Source of the DNA: Pontiellaceae bacterium B12219
GTDB taxonomy: Bacteria > Verrucomicrobiota > Kiritimatiellia > Kiritimatiellales > Pontiellaceae
Length of the DNA: 64,000 nt
NCBI GenBank assembly: GCA_029432795.1
Contig: JARNMJ010000017.1
Location: 1-64,000, forward strand
Reading direction: 5' to 3'
The notes beneath the pieces are model-generated. The model was not told the origin of the DNA. It ran no database searches and worked only from the letters and a program-made list of their open reading frames with translations. The position numbers were made by a program, and so were the translations under genes. Positions 16,491 to 25,374 of this stretch are shown here, piece by piece; position 1 is the stretch's first letter; each line of letters starts with the position of its first letter.

Positions 16491-19439
16491 ATGAAACGCT
16501 TAAAAATGACCACCTTCAGTGTCCGCTTCCCTTGGATGATTATGGCGGTAGCGATTGCGATTACCGTCTTTTTCGGAGCGCAGTTTCCGAAGGTCAGTTT
16601 TGATAACGATCCGGAAAATATGCTGGCGGAAGATGAATATATCCGCGTCTTCCACAATCAGGTTAAGGCCCGGTATAACCTCTATGATTTTGTGATTGTC
16701 GGCATTGTGAACGATCAGCATGAAGACGGCATTTTTAATGTTGAAACGCTCGGAAAAATCGACGCCCTCACCCGCGAGCTGATCAGTCTGCATCAGAATG
16801 CCGACGGTAAACCGGAGGTCATTCGCGACGGCCGGCCCTATGCGCCGGAACTCGCATCGGACAGCGCCTGGGAGCGCGGGCTCGCCAAGGTATTCGGCAA
16901 CGACGTGAACCGCCTGTTTGCAGAAGACGGCTCCTCGGCCATCATTGCCCCAGAAATCATCAGTCCGAGCGTGGTGGATAACATCAAGCAGGCGGATCAC
17001 GGGCAGCTCGCGATTGAATACCTGATGGAAGAGGCGCCCACGACTCGCGCGGAAGCCCTGGTTATTAAAACCGATGCCATGAACAACCCGCTCTATAAAG
17101 GCACACTCGTTTCCGAAGACGGGAACGCAATTGCGCTCTACATTCCCATCCTTGAAAAAACCTATTCCTACAACGTCGCCAATCTGATTGAACATCTGAC
17201 CGCCGATTGGGATGATTCCGACCGGATCTATATCACCGGCCAACCCGTGGCGCAGGACACCTTCGGCGTTGAAATGCTGGTGCAGATGGCGACCTCCGCC
17301 CCGCTCGCCGGATTGGCGATTTTCCTGTTGCTGCTGTTTTTCTTCCGACGCCTTTCGCTCATCATTGCCCCGATGCTGGTGGCCGTCATCAGTGTGGTGG
17401 CCACCATGGGGCTGCTGATCGGGTTGGGATATGATGTGCACATTATGAGCTCGATGATTGCGATCTTCCTGATGCCGATCTCCGTCGCCGATTCCGTCCA
17501 TATTCTGAGTGAATTCTTCGATTCGTATCACAAGTTCCGCGACAAAGCTAAAACCATCAAACACGTGGTAAGCCATCTTTTCCAACCGATGCTCTACACC
17601 TCGCTCACCACCATCGCAGGTTTTGCATCGCTCGCCACCACCCCGATTCCGCCGGTGCGCATTTTCGGTTTGCATGTGGCATTCGGTGTCGGCCTGGCGT
17701 GGTTGCTGACCATGACGTTTGTTCCGGCCTACATCATGATTTTCGTCCGCACCAAAACACTCGATAAACTGCAGCCGGCCGATGTTGAAGATCGGCACGG
17801 CCTGCTGGGCCGCTCTCTTGGCAACCTCGGTCGGGTTTCTTACCGGCATTGGAAAATGATCCTGATGCTGACCGTGCTTACCATTGTGGTTTCTGCAGTC
17901 GGTATTTCAAAAATAAAGGTAAACGATAATCCCGTGAAATGGTTCACGCAGAACCACCGCATCCGCGTGGCCGACCGCGTGCTGAACGATCACTTCGGCG
18001 GAACCTACACGGCCTATCTCACGCTGAAACCGAACCTGGTTACAACCCTCACCTGCGCCGAGCGAATCGACTTTATGCACACGGCCGCCACCGAACGGTT
18101 CGGGAAAACACTTCCCGAAGCCTCTGCCGAATTTCTGGCGATTCTCGACGATACCAACGCCAAGTTCCAAACGCTGGAACATGCGGATATAGACCGGTGT
18201 TTCGCCGATCTCCTTGAAACGGCGCGCGAATTAGACGAAACGGTTTCCGGTGCCTGGAACGATCTGGGTGATGAGATTAACTATCTCGATCCGGACGGTC
18301 TTACATATGGAAAAATGATGAATTCTATTGCGTCGGTCGGTAATGAAGAAACGCGCAGAACCTTCGTTGAACGCATGAGCGGTTTCCAGACTCTGGCAGG
18401 TGCAGCACTGCAGAACCAGGCGCTCGATATTATTGATGAATATGCCGCACTCTCCTTTTCCGACTTCCTGTTTGAAGCGCGGGCCGATGCCAGCGCGCCG
18501 GCCTTTAAGCGCCCCGAAATGCTGGCCTATATCGATCGTCTTCAGGCCTTCCTCAGCGAAGTTCCAACCATTGGAAAATCCAGCTCCGCACTGGATGCCC
18601 TGAAGAAAGCCAACTTTGAGCTGAATTATGATGCCGGCGAATCGGACGATCGTAACGACGGGTTCTATAGTATCCCGCCCACTCCATCGGCCGTTGCGCA
18701 GGTTTTCACCCAGTTGGAAGGCATGAAGAAAAAAGACAGCCTCTTCCATATGATCACTAAAGATTACAACGAAGTGAACATCTGGATTCAGCTAAAAAGC
18801 GGCGACAATACCGATATGGTGGAAGTGGTTGACGCCATTGATGCCTGGATGGCTGAAAATCCGGCGCCGGTTGAGCTGGATGTCGGCTGGGCAGGACTCA
18901 CCTATCTGAATGTGGTTTGGCAGGAAAAAATGGTTGCCGGCATGATGAATGCGTTGCTCAGCTCCTTTGTAGTGGTGCTCATTATGATGATGGTGCTCTT
19001 CTGCTCGGTCCTGTTCGGACTGTTGGCAATGATTCCGCTGACCGTGACGATCACCTTCATCTACGGCCTCATCGGCTGGGTTGGCAAAGACTACGATATG
19101 CCCGTGGCCGTGCTCTCATCGCTGACCCTCGGCCTGAGCGTGGACTTTGCGATCCATTTTCTCGAACGCTCCCGCGAGCTGACCAAAAAATTCGGGAGCT
19201 GGAAGGATGCAATATGGCACATGTTCCAGGAACCGGCCATGGCCATCAGCCGCAACGCGATCATTATTTCGGTCGGCTTCACTCCGTTGCTGTTTGCACC
19301 GCTGGTTCCCTACAAAACGGTGGGCTTTTTCCTCGCCACCATCATGGCCGTATCATGGCTTGCCACCCTCTTCATTCTGGCCGCACTGATCACCGGCCTG
19401 CAGAAATGGTTATTTAAGGATAAGGAAACGGAAGTTTAG
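16491..19439 (+). CDS. RND/MMPL-family exporter
   Basis: A 982-residue RND-superfamily membrane protein of the MMPL/HpnN type. The N-terminal helix (residues 11-30) is followed by a periplasmic domain, a first five-helix sterol-sensing-like bundle (about 255-415), a second anchor near 460, a second periplasmic domain and a second bundle (about 815-975). Motifs include D-S-V-H-I-L-S-E in the first bundle and SLTLGLSVDFAIHFLERS in the second, with the proton-relay Asp. GAGGAA lies 6 bases ahead of the start. The LolA-like and barrel genes downstream suggest export of a lipid or lipoprotein-like cargo across the envelope; the cargo is not known. Confidence 0.88.
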   Translation: MKRLKMTTFSVRFPWMIMAVAIAITVFFGAQFPKVSFDNDPENMLAEDEYIRVFHNQVKARYNLYDFVIVGIVNDQHEDGIFNVETLGKIDALTRELISLHQNADGKPEVIRDGRPYAPELASDSAWERGLAKVFGNDVNRLFAEDGSSAIIAPEIISPSVVDNIKQADHGQLAIEYLMEEAPTTRAEALVIKTDAMNNPLYKGTLVSEDGNAIALYIPILEKTYSYNVANLIEHLTADWDDSDRIYITGQPVAQDTFGVEMLVQMATSAPLAGLAIFLLLLFFFRRLSLIIAPMLVAVISVVATMGLLIGLGYDVHIMSSMIAIFLMPISVADSVHILSEFFDSYHKFRDKAKTIKHVVSHLFQPMLYTSLTTIAGFASLATTPIPPVRIFGLHVAFGVGLAWLLTMTFVPAYIMIFVRTKTLDKLQPADVEDRHGLLGRSLGNLGRVSYRHWKMILMLTVLTIVVSAVGISKIKVNDNPVKWFTQNHRIRVADRVLNDHFGGTYTAYLTLKPNLVTTLTCAERIDFMHTAATERFGKTLPEASAEFLAILDDTNAKFQTLEHADIDRCFADLLETARELDETVSGAWNDLGDEINYLDPDGLTYGKMMNSIASVGNEETRRTFVERMSGFQTLAGAALQNQALDIIDEYAALSFSDFLFEARADASAPAFKRPEMLAYIDRLQAFLSEVPTIGKSSSALDALKKANFELNYDAGESDDRNDGFYSIPPTPSAVAQVFTQLEGMKKKDSLFHMITKDYNEVNIWIQLKSGDNTDMVEVVDAIDAWMAENPAPVELDVGWAGLTYLNVVWQEKMVAGMMNALLSSFVVVLIMMMVLFCSVLFGLLAMIPLTVTITFIYGLIGWVGKDYDMPVAVLSSLTLGLSVDFAIHFLERSRELTKKFGSWKDAIWHMFQEPAMAISRNAIIISVGFTPLLFAPLVPYKTVGFFLATIMAVSWLATLFILAALITGLQKWLFKDKETEV
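18562..18576. repeat. TTCCAACCATTGGAA palindrome inside the exporter gene
   Basis: An intact palindrome copy within coding sequence, read as part of V-P-T-I-G-K. A second near-copy (TTCCAAACGCTGGAA) is at 18165-18179 in the same gene. Confidence 0.9.
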
Positions 19440-19443
19440 ACAA

Positions 19444-19486
19444 GATAACAGGATCAACCGGATCGATTCCTGTACATCCTGTTATC
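19444..19486. repeat. 11-bp perfect inverted repeat (GATAACAGGAT family)
   Basis: GATAACAGGAT (19444-19454) and ATCCTGTTATC (19476-19486) flank a 21-base centre that itself contains ACCGGAT and ATTCCTGT. It fills most of the 76-base gap between the exporter and the LolA-like gene. The stem could act as an RNA processing or stability element. There is no U-tract, so a terminator is unlikely. Confidence 0.75.
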
Positions 19487-19515
19487 CCGTCAAAAAATAA
19501 TACGGAGGTATTAAA

Positions 19516-20298
19516 ATGAAAAAGTTAATGACAACGATAGCAGCAGTTGCCCTGACCGCCGGCGTTTATGCCGAGATGACCGCCGACCAGATTGCCGAAA
19601 AAGCCAATCAGGCCGCCTACTACGCCGGCCAGGACGGGCGTGCCGAAGTGGAGATGAAAATCATCGATAAATCCGGGTCGGACCGAACCCGCGAATTCAC
19701 ATTGCTCCGCATGAATACGGACAACGGAAACCAGCGTTTTTATGTCTATTTCAAAAAGCCGGCCGATCTCTACAAACAGGTTTTCCTCGTGTGGAAAGAA
19801 GTCGGACAGGGAAAGGATGATTCCCGCTGGATGTGGCTGCCGGCCCTCAATCTGAAACGCTCCATTGCCCCCGGCGACAAACGTACTTCCTTCGTCGGCT
19901 CCGACTTTGTCTATGAAGATGTTTCCGGCCGCAACCTGAAGGAAGATCGGCGCGAACTGGTTGACACCACCGACACGCAGTACGTTCTCAAAAATACACC
20001 GGTCGATCCGGACAGTGTTGAGTTTTCCTATTACACGGTCAAAATCGATAAGGACACCTTCCTGCCTCGCTATGCCGAATACTTTGACAAAAACGGTAAA
20101 CTCTATCGCACCGTCGAGGCCACCAAGGTTGAAACGATTCAAGGCTTCCCCACGGTCACTGAATCCGTCGTGAAGGATCTGAACACCGGCGGTTCCACGG
20201 TGAATACCTTCTCGAATATTGAATACAATATCGGCCTGAAAGAAAACATCTTCACCGAACGCTTCCTCCGCCGTCCACCGCGCGAAGTTACGAAGTAG
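19516..20298 (+). CDS. LolA-like outer-membrane lipoprotein-sorting protein
   Basis: A 260-residue exported protein of the 'outer membrane lipoprotein-sorting protein' family (LolA/LppX fold), which usually accompanies MMPL exporters. The signal peptide spans residues 1-19 (cleavage after V-Y-A). The body is beta-rich with K-P-A-D-L-Y-K-Q, WMWLPALNLKRSI and FVGSDFVYEDVSGRN, typical of this family. GGAGG lies 9 bases ahead of the ATG. It probably shuttles a lipid-like substrate through the periplasm between the MMPL exporter and the outer-membrane barrel encoded downstream. Confidence 0.85.
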   Translation: MKKLMTTIAAVALTAGVYAEMTADQIAEKANQAAYYAGQDGRAEVEMKIIDKSGSDRTREFTLLRMNTDNGNQRFYVYFKKPADLYKQVFLVWKEVGQGKDDSRWMWLPALNLKRSIAPGDKRTSFVGSDFVYEDVSGRNLKEDRRELVDTTDTQYVLKNTPVDPDSVEFSYYTVKIDKDTFLPRYAEYFDKNGKLYRTVEATKVETIQGFPTVTESVVKDLNTGGSTVNTFSNIEYNIGLKENIFTERFLRRPPREVTK

Positions 20299-20340
20299 AA
20301 ACCTGAAACCTGAAACCTGAAACCTGAAACCTGAAACCTG
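20299..20340 (+). repeat. Six perfect AAACCTG heptamers
   Basis: Six head-to-tail copies of AAACCTG begin one base after the LolA-like stop codon. Four related heptamers in the opposite sense (CAAGTTT, CACTTTT, CAGGTTT, CAAGTTT at 20403-20430) lie within the next gene. The two sets can pair and would enclose the ribosome site and start codon at 20366. Confidence 0.95.
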
Positions 20341-20365
20341 AAAATGCTGAGACTGGAGAATTCAA

Positions 20366-21649
20366 ATGCAACGTAAACCCCTTATTTTTTTAGCGCTCAT
20401 TTCAAGTTTCACTTTTCAGGTTTCAAGTTTTGCCCTCGATGCGGACTACTACGGGTTTATCGATGGCCGCGCCGGGGTACGCACGCAGGATGATCCCTAT
20501 GAGGATCGGCGCAGTTTATCGGAAATCCGTCTGCAGCTCGGGACCACGGCCTATTTCGACTGGGGCGGCGAGTTTAATGCGCGGGGCGATTTTCTTTATG
20601 ACGATCTCGCCACCGATCGCGATGATGTGGATCTCCAAACCGGGCAGGGATTTTTTGATCTGCGAGAACTTAATCTGCTGTTCACACCGGTGGACTGGGC
20701 GGATGTGAAAATCGGTCGGCAGATTCTAACCTGGGGCACGGGCGACCTGCTGTTTATCAACGACCTGTTTCCCAAGGATTGGAACTCGTTTCTGTTGGGG
20801 CGCGATGAAGAATATTTAAAAGCGCCATCGGACGGAATCTTTGCCAGCTTTTTCCCGAGTATCGCCAGCATTGATGTGGCCTACATGCCGCGTATGAACC
20901 CCGATCGGTATATCAACGGCAAACGCCTTTCCTATTGGACGCCGGTCCCTCCGCCGGGCAGCATCGTCGGCCAGAACGACCCCATCGATGCCGAGCAGCC
21001 CGAAGACTGGTTTGTGGATGATGAAATCTCCGTGCGGATCTATCGCCCCTTCCTGAGTTATGAAGCGGCCGTTTATGGCTATAGTGGATACTGGAAAAAC
21101 CCGGTCGGTTTTGACACGTCGATCAACAACTACTATTTCCCGAAGCTGAATTCGGTGGGCGGAAGCATTCAGGGTTCGCTCGGCAGCGGACTGATTAATG
21201 CCGAAGCCGGGTATTACGATTCGCAGGAAGATCGCAGCGGAGATGACCCGAATATCGCAAACTCTGAGTTCCGTTTTTTAGCGGGCTACGAACGCGAAAT
21301 CGCAACGGATCTGACCGCCGGGTTTCAATACTACACCGAGTGGATGATGGATTATGATGCCTATCTCTCCAGCACCTATCCCGATTCAGCGCGCGACGAA
21401 GTGCGCCATGTGCTGACCCTGCGGCTTACTCAGATGCTGATGAACCAGAACCTGATGCTCAGTCTGATGACGTTCTATTCCCCGAGTGATCACGATGCCT
21501 ATTTCCGGCCGATCGTCACCTATAAAATCAATGACCACTGGCAGGTGGTGGCCAACGGAAATATTTTCATCGGACAGGACGACTACACGTTCTTCGGGCA
21601 GTTTCGCTACAACAGCAACGTCAACCTCGGCATTCGCTACAGTTTCTAA
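20366..21649 (+). CDS. Outer-membrane beta-barrel protein of the exporter cluster
   Basis: A 427-residue exported barrel. The signal peptide (residues 1-23) is encoded in its second half by CAGGTTT-type heptamers. The mature part alternates amphipathic strands with turns (REIRL-like, VKIGRQILTWGTGDLLFIND, FLSYEAAVYGYSGYW) and ends in a terminal Phe (NLGIRYSF), a barrel-insertion signal. It resembles DUF1302/alginate-export-like porins accompanying MMPL and LolA-like genes. It is the presumed outer-membrane element of the system, co-transcribed with 16491-20298. It overlaps the convergent phospholipase gene by 4 bases. Confidence 0.82.
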   Translation: MQRKPLIFLALISSFTFQVSSFALDADYYGFIDGRAGVRTQDDPYEDRRSLSEIRLQLGTTAYFDWGGEFNARGDFLYDDLATDRDDVDLQTGQGFFDLRELNLLFTPVDWADVKIGRQILTWGTGDLLFINDLFPKDWNSFLLGRDEEYLKAPSDGIFASFFPSIASIDVAYMPRMNPDRYINGKRLSYWTPVPPPGSIVGQNDPIDAEQPEDWFVDDEISVRIYRPFLSYEAAVYGYSGYWKNPVGFDTSINNYYFPKLNSVGGSIQGSLGSGLINAEAGYYDSQEDRSGDDPNIANSEFRFLAGYEREIATDLTAGFQYYTEWMMDYDAYLSSTYPDSARDEVRHVLTLRLTQMLMNQNLMLSLMTFYSPSDHDAYFRPIVTYKINDHWQVVANGNIFIGQDDYTFFGQFRYNSNVNLGIRYSF

Positions 21650-23211
21650 AGCTGACTTTCCACCGGAATCCAACGCCATAAAAAATCAGCACAACGCTGG
21701 CGGAATCCCCGGGCGGGCTGATTTTTTTTCACGCCGTCCTTCGAAGTCCAACGCAGTTTTCCGTTTTCATTCAGCGTCACAGCCCAGGCATTTTCGGGGG
21801 AAATCATTGTATCGAATTGTTCGAGCAGCTGACGGGCCAGTTCCTGCGAATCGATGATCAGCATATGTTCCGTATTAATGTGAATGGAACGCGGATCCAC
21901 ATTCAACGACCCCAGCAAAACCCATCGTTCGTCCACCACAAAGGCCTTCGTGTGCAGCGAAATAAAGTCGGATCGGATCGGCGGGGTATCACTTAGTGCA
22001 CGCAGCTCGGCCGAAGGTTCGCCCTTGAATTCATAAAGAAGCGCTCCGGCATTTAATAATTTTTTGCGATATTTCTTATAGTGACTGTGCGCCATCGTGT
22101 GGTTATTTGACTCCATCGAAGGCACCAGAAAACGGATGGTCCGTTTATCTTCGTTAATCACTTTTACCACTTCGTTGAGAAACTCCTTCGGCGGAATCAT
22201 ATACGGGGTAATCACACTGACCTGATCATTTGAATTCAGCGAAAGTTCAACCAGCTGTTCAATCAAACGCTCGCCGCGATCGCCGCGTACTTTCGGCGAA
22301 TCGCTTCTGCTTTCCGCAACGCCCTTCACCATACTCTTCGGCAGCGTGGAAAATGCTTCACTCCAGTCAACAGGTTCCCAGGCAATGGGAGTCTGTTTCA
22401 GCAGTTTCCGGTCCTCTTCCAGCTTCCTTCCAAAACCGGCCCACAACTTCTTTTCTTTTTCAGGGGAAATTTCTTTATACATCGCTTCACCGGGATAAGC
22501 CGCCCACGAGTTCCAGTATTCATCAAAATCAACGGCCAGATCCTGAATAATCGATCCCGTTAAAAGCAGATCAAGATCGCGGTTATTATAGGTGGAACTC
22601 AAACCGAAATAGGGGTTCCCGATATTCCGCCCGCCAACCACACCCCAACATCCATCAACCAGCATTTGTTTGTTGTGCATTCTCCGGTTCAGCGTTTTGA
22701 ACTGCGTGCTCATCTGAAGCGTTCGGCTGAGTAATCCCTTTCGCACCCGGCCTGGATTAAAACGCCGCAACTCAATATTCGGAATTCTCGCCACCAAAGC
22801 GATTCCACGATCCGACCAGTCTTTCGGCAGATCATCCACCAGCAGACGAACTTTAACTCCCCGTCCCGCCGCCGCAATAATCCTGCTCAGCAGCAACCGG
22901 CCACTCTCGTCGTCGGACCAAATGAATACCTGCAGGTCAATACTCTGCCGCGCAGAATCGATTAAAGCCAAACGCCAGTTCAATGCGTCCGAGTTCCGGG
23001 GAATCAGCATAAAGGCGGATTCATCGGTCCCATGCCCGGCCAATACAGCATCTGCCGTCTCCGGCAACAGCCCCTCCCCGGGAGCCATCTGGCTATAGCT
23101 GACCGCCTTTTCCGGATCTTTGGGAAGATGAGCACATCCAGCCGAAAGCAGCATCACCCCAACGAGAATCTGCACCCCATATTTTTTGTTCCACATAACG
23201 GGAAAAAACAT
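21646..23211 (-). CDS. Phospholipase D-family lipoprotein
   Basis: A 521-residue lipoprotein of the PLD/cardiolipin-synthase superfamily. The lipobox is L-S-A-G-C. Two catalytic H-x-K-x4-D motifs are intact: HNKQMLVDGCWGVVGG (first half) and HTKAFVVDERWVLLGS (second half), each followed by the G-S/G-G-x-N element. It matches YmdC/ClsC-like or PLD-like lipoproteins that transfer phosphatidyl groups; the substrate is unknown. The start is set at 23211, 8 bases after AAAGG; starts at 23217, 23220 (GTG) and 23196 are possible. Confidence 0.88.
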   Translation of the reverse strand: MFFPVMWNKKYGVQILVGVMLLSAGCAHLPKDPEKAVSYSQMAPGEGLLPETADAVLAGHGTDESAFMLIPRNSDALNWRLALIDSARQSIDLQVFIWSDDESGRLLLSRIIAAAGRGVKVRLLVDDLPKDWSDRGIALVARIPNIELRRFNPGRVRKGLLSRTLQMSTQFKTLNRRMHNKQMLVDGCWGVVGGRNIGNPYFGLSSTYNNRDLDLLLTGSIIQDLAVDFDEYWNSWAAYPGEAMYKEISPEKEKKLWAGFGRKLEEDRKLLKQTPIAWEPVDWSEAFSTLPKSMVKGVAESRSDSPKVRGDRGERLIEQLVELSLNSNDQVSVITPYMIPPKEFLNEVVKVINEDKRTIRFLVPSMESNNHTMAHSHYKKYRKKLLNAGALLYEFKGEPSAELRALSDTPPIRSDFISLHTKAFVVDERWVLLGSLNVDPRSIHINTEHMLIIDSQELARQLLEQFDTMISPENAWAVTLNENGKLRWTSKDGVKKNQPARGFRQRCADFLWRWIPVESQL

Positions 23212-23306
23212 ATACATCACCTTTAAAAATTCAAATGGATCGACACAGTGAAGATTTAAAGTCCGGACTTCAAGATATCCTCCTGCCAGAACCCGGATTT
23301 AAGATA

Positions 23307-23353
23307 TTCCAATCCTTGGAAAGCGACGCTTGCATCCGTTCCGAAGGTTGGAA
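23307..23353. repeat. Two TTCCAA-type palindromes before a transporter gene
   Basis: An intact copy TTCCAATCCTTGGAA (23307-23321) and a near-copy TTCCGAAGGTTGGAA (23339-23353) lie in the leader 30-80 bases upstream of the binding-lipoprotein start at 23385. Confidence 0.9.
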
Positions 23354-23384
23354 TACTCTCGCCCTAAATCCCGGAGGTTATTTT

Positions 23385-24155
23385 ATGAAGCGTATTGTAT
23401 TTCTCAGTTCACTGGCTGCCATCCTGAGTGGTTGCATGACCACAACAACAACGGTTAAACCCGACCCATCCATTCTCCGAGTCGGCGTCACCCCTCGTTC
23501 CCGTCCAATGATATTCAAGGAAAATGGACAGATTATGGGAATCGAAGCCGATTTCGCCAACCTGCTGGGCACATCTTTGAACCGGGAAGTGGTTTTCATT
23601 GAAGTTCCGTGGGACAAGCAGATTGATTATCTGGAGCAGAATAAAACGGACATCATCATGTCGAATATGAGCATTACCGGCCCCCGCAGTATCCGGGTTA
23701 ACTTCACAACCCCGTACCTGCAGTCCGGTCTGAGCGCCCTGTTCTCCCGCAACAAATACGACCCATCCGGACTGGTTGCGAGCACCATCCTGAACCAGAC
23801 GGGCCGCATCGGCTATGTGAAAGACACCACCGGCGAGTTCTTTTGTATGCAGCGCTTCTCCCGCGGAAAACTGGAAGGCTTTAAAGATTCCAATGAAGGC
23901 GTACTTGCCCTGCGGAATGGAAAACTCGATATGTTTGTGAGTGATGCACCGGTAATCTGGTGGCAGTCATCTGTGCACGAACGCTCGCTTGTGGCCTTTC
24001 CTGAGGTGCTGAACGTTGATCCGGTTGCCTGGGGTATTGGCCGCCACAACAAACAGTTGCTTGATCAGGTCGACGCCCTTCTGGCCACCTGGGAAAAAGA
24101 CGGAACTGCTAACAGCATTATCCGAAACTGGCTTCCAAACTTCGGAAATGAATGA
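23385..24155 (+). CDS. Extracellular solute-binding lipoprotein, family 3 type
   Basis: A 256-residue lipoprotein (lipobox L-S-G-C, followed by a Thr-rich linker) with the SBP_bac_3 fold of amino-acid binding proteins: LRVGVTPRSRPMIF, GIEADFANLLG, WDKQIDYLEQNKTDIIMSNM and G-Y-V-K-D-T-T-G. No permease or ATPase gene is adjacent, so it may serve a distant transporter or act as a sensor or a MltF-like protein without a lytic domain. GGAGG lies 8 bases before the ATG at 23385; the longer frame from 23235 has no start signal. Confidence 0.85.
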   Translation: MKRIVFLSSLAAILSGCMTTTTTVKPDPSILRVGVTPRSRPMIFKENGQIMGIEADFANLLGTSLNREVVFIEVPWDKQIDYLEQNKTDIIMSNMSITGPRSIRVNFTTPYLQSGLSALFSRNKYDPSGLVASTILNQTGRIGYVKDTTGEFFCMQRFSRGKLEGFKDSNEGVLALRNGKLDMFVSDAPVIWWQSSVHERSLVAFPEVLNVDPVAWGIGRHNKQLLDQVDALLATWEKDGTANSIIRNWLPNFGNE

Positions 24156-24180
24156 ATGTACTCGGGCTCACAGATCCCGA

Positions 24181-24958
24181 CTACATTAACGGAACCCGCA
24201 CGTTGGCCGGATAGCCCTGAAGCTTCCGCGCCAACGCCTGTTTCAATAAAGGCACACCGCCCGCACTGAAACGCGCACTGTAAGCCTTGATTTCCTGCTG
24301 CATCACTGCCGCCTCTTCCACCTTCGCCGCCACCACCAGCAGCTCCATGGCCGCATAAAGCTCCGGACGAACATTCGCCGTGGCGGCAACAAATCCGGCC
24401 GCACCATCCTGAACCGGTTTGTAGATATTGGTGCTCGAACCCACAAAATACCGCGGCGTATGCCCCATCAGCTCCAACTGCTGCGCCGAATCTTTGATGG
24501 CATAATGCGGCACCGCCTTGAGGATTTCCGGCGTGATCGCATTCCCCGTATGCTTCGGAAAATTATAGAGAATAAAGGGAACCTCCGCTACAGCTTCCAG
24601 AGCCTGGAAATAGGTAATGATTCCAGCGGTCGAAAGTCCGGCCGGATAAAGCGGTGGCAGCACCGCCACCGAACTCACCGGCCCACCGCACCTCGATTTT
24701 ATTCTGTTCCAGGCCGAGTCCTCCGGCATGCAGCACAATGAATCCTGAAAAATACTCCCGCGCCAGCTTCAGCAACCGCAACCGTTCCTCCGGTAATAAC
24801 GAGAAAAACTCGGCCGTGGTTCCATTCACCATAATCCGCCGAATTCCCTGACTCGTCAGAAATTCCAGATGCCGGATAAACGCCTCTTCATCAATCTGCC
24901 CCTTCTCGGAAAACGGCGTCAGTACCGGAACAATCAAACCCTTTAATGTTTCATTCAT
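24181..24958 (-). pseudogene. Frameshifted DapA-family aldolase gene
   Basis: Two adjacent frames together make one dihydrodipicolinate synthase/N-acetylneuraminate lyase-family protein. The N-terminal part (ATG 24958 to about 24670) has LIVPVLTPFSE and the phosphate-binding-like V-N-G-T-T-A-E-F. The C-terminal part (to 24181) has VAVLPPLYPAG, the catalytic Tyr in F-I-L-Y-N-F-P and the Schiff-base Lys in Y-A-I-K-D-S. The frame changes near 24660-24680, within A-G-E-F / S-V-A-V, and a few residues may be missing. All active-site residues survive, so decay is recent, or the shift is a sequencing error. The substrate class is unknown. Confidence 0.8.
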
Positions 24959-24977
24959 GCAAGCGAACCTAGCGGTT

Positions 24978-25015
24978 TTCCGAAGATTGGAAAACCACCT
25001 TTCCAACCTTTGGAA
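24978..25015. repeat. Palindrome pair in a divergent promoter region
   Basis: A near-copy TTCCGAAGATTGGAA (24978-24992) and an intact copy TTCCAACCTTTGGAA (25001-25015) lie between the divergent DapA-like gene and the gene at 25054. Confidence 0.95.
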
Positions 25016-25053
25016 GGCAGCGTATACTTTCTCCAGTTCAACGGAGGTTTACC

Positions 25054-25338
25054 ATGAGAGGTCATATCATTACGGAAGACCGGTTTCTACATCAGGGCAT
25101 CGATCATCATCTGTTCGTTACCAAGGCCGACGGAGCCGAAAATGAATACCGGTTTGAAATCCGCTGCATTCCGCCCGGCGCCGAACAACCGGAAACGATC
25201 TACGAAAAAACGGAAGACTTTTCCGCCTGGATAAACACAGATCCGACAACCGTTATCGGCGAACTGCTCTGCGAAGAAATGAGCACCATTAAGCAAAAGA
25301 TTTTTGCCGAAGAAGCTCTTCGCGCCAACGATCCGTGA
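25054..25338 (+). CDS. Small hypothetical protein
   Basis: A 94-residue soluble, acidic protein (pI low by eye) with no signal peptide, membrane helix or known motif. It is judged real because GGAGG sits 7 bases ahead of the ATG, its composition is protein-like (many Asp/Glu and no low complexity), and no other frame across it is better. A near-copy of the dispersed palindrome (TTCCAGTCATTGGAA, 25357-25371) follows between its stop and the convergent gene end. The function is not recognised. Confidence 0.65.
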   Translation: MRGHIITEDRFLHQGIDHHLFVTKADGAENEYRFEIRCIPPGAEQPETIYEKTEDFSAWINTDPTTVIGELLCEEMSTIKQKIFAEEALRANDP

Positions 25339-25374
25339 CACCGGAAAGTTCCGACATTCCAGTCATTGGAAAAA

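Noticed and set aside
16500-17849. 449-codon open frame opposite the exporter gene
   Set aside because: Entirely antisense to the MMPL gene; His/Gln/Arg-rich with no domain. Similar shadows at 25624-26832, 29544-30566 and 42679-43773 were dropped for the same reason.
20299-20340. CRISPR array
   Set aside because: The heptamers are contiguous with no spacers and no cas genes are present.
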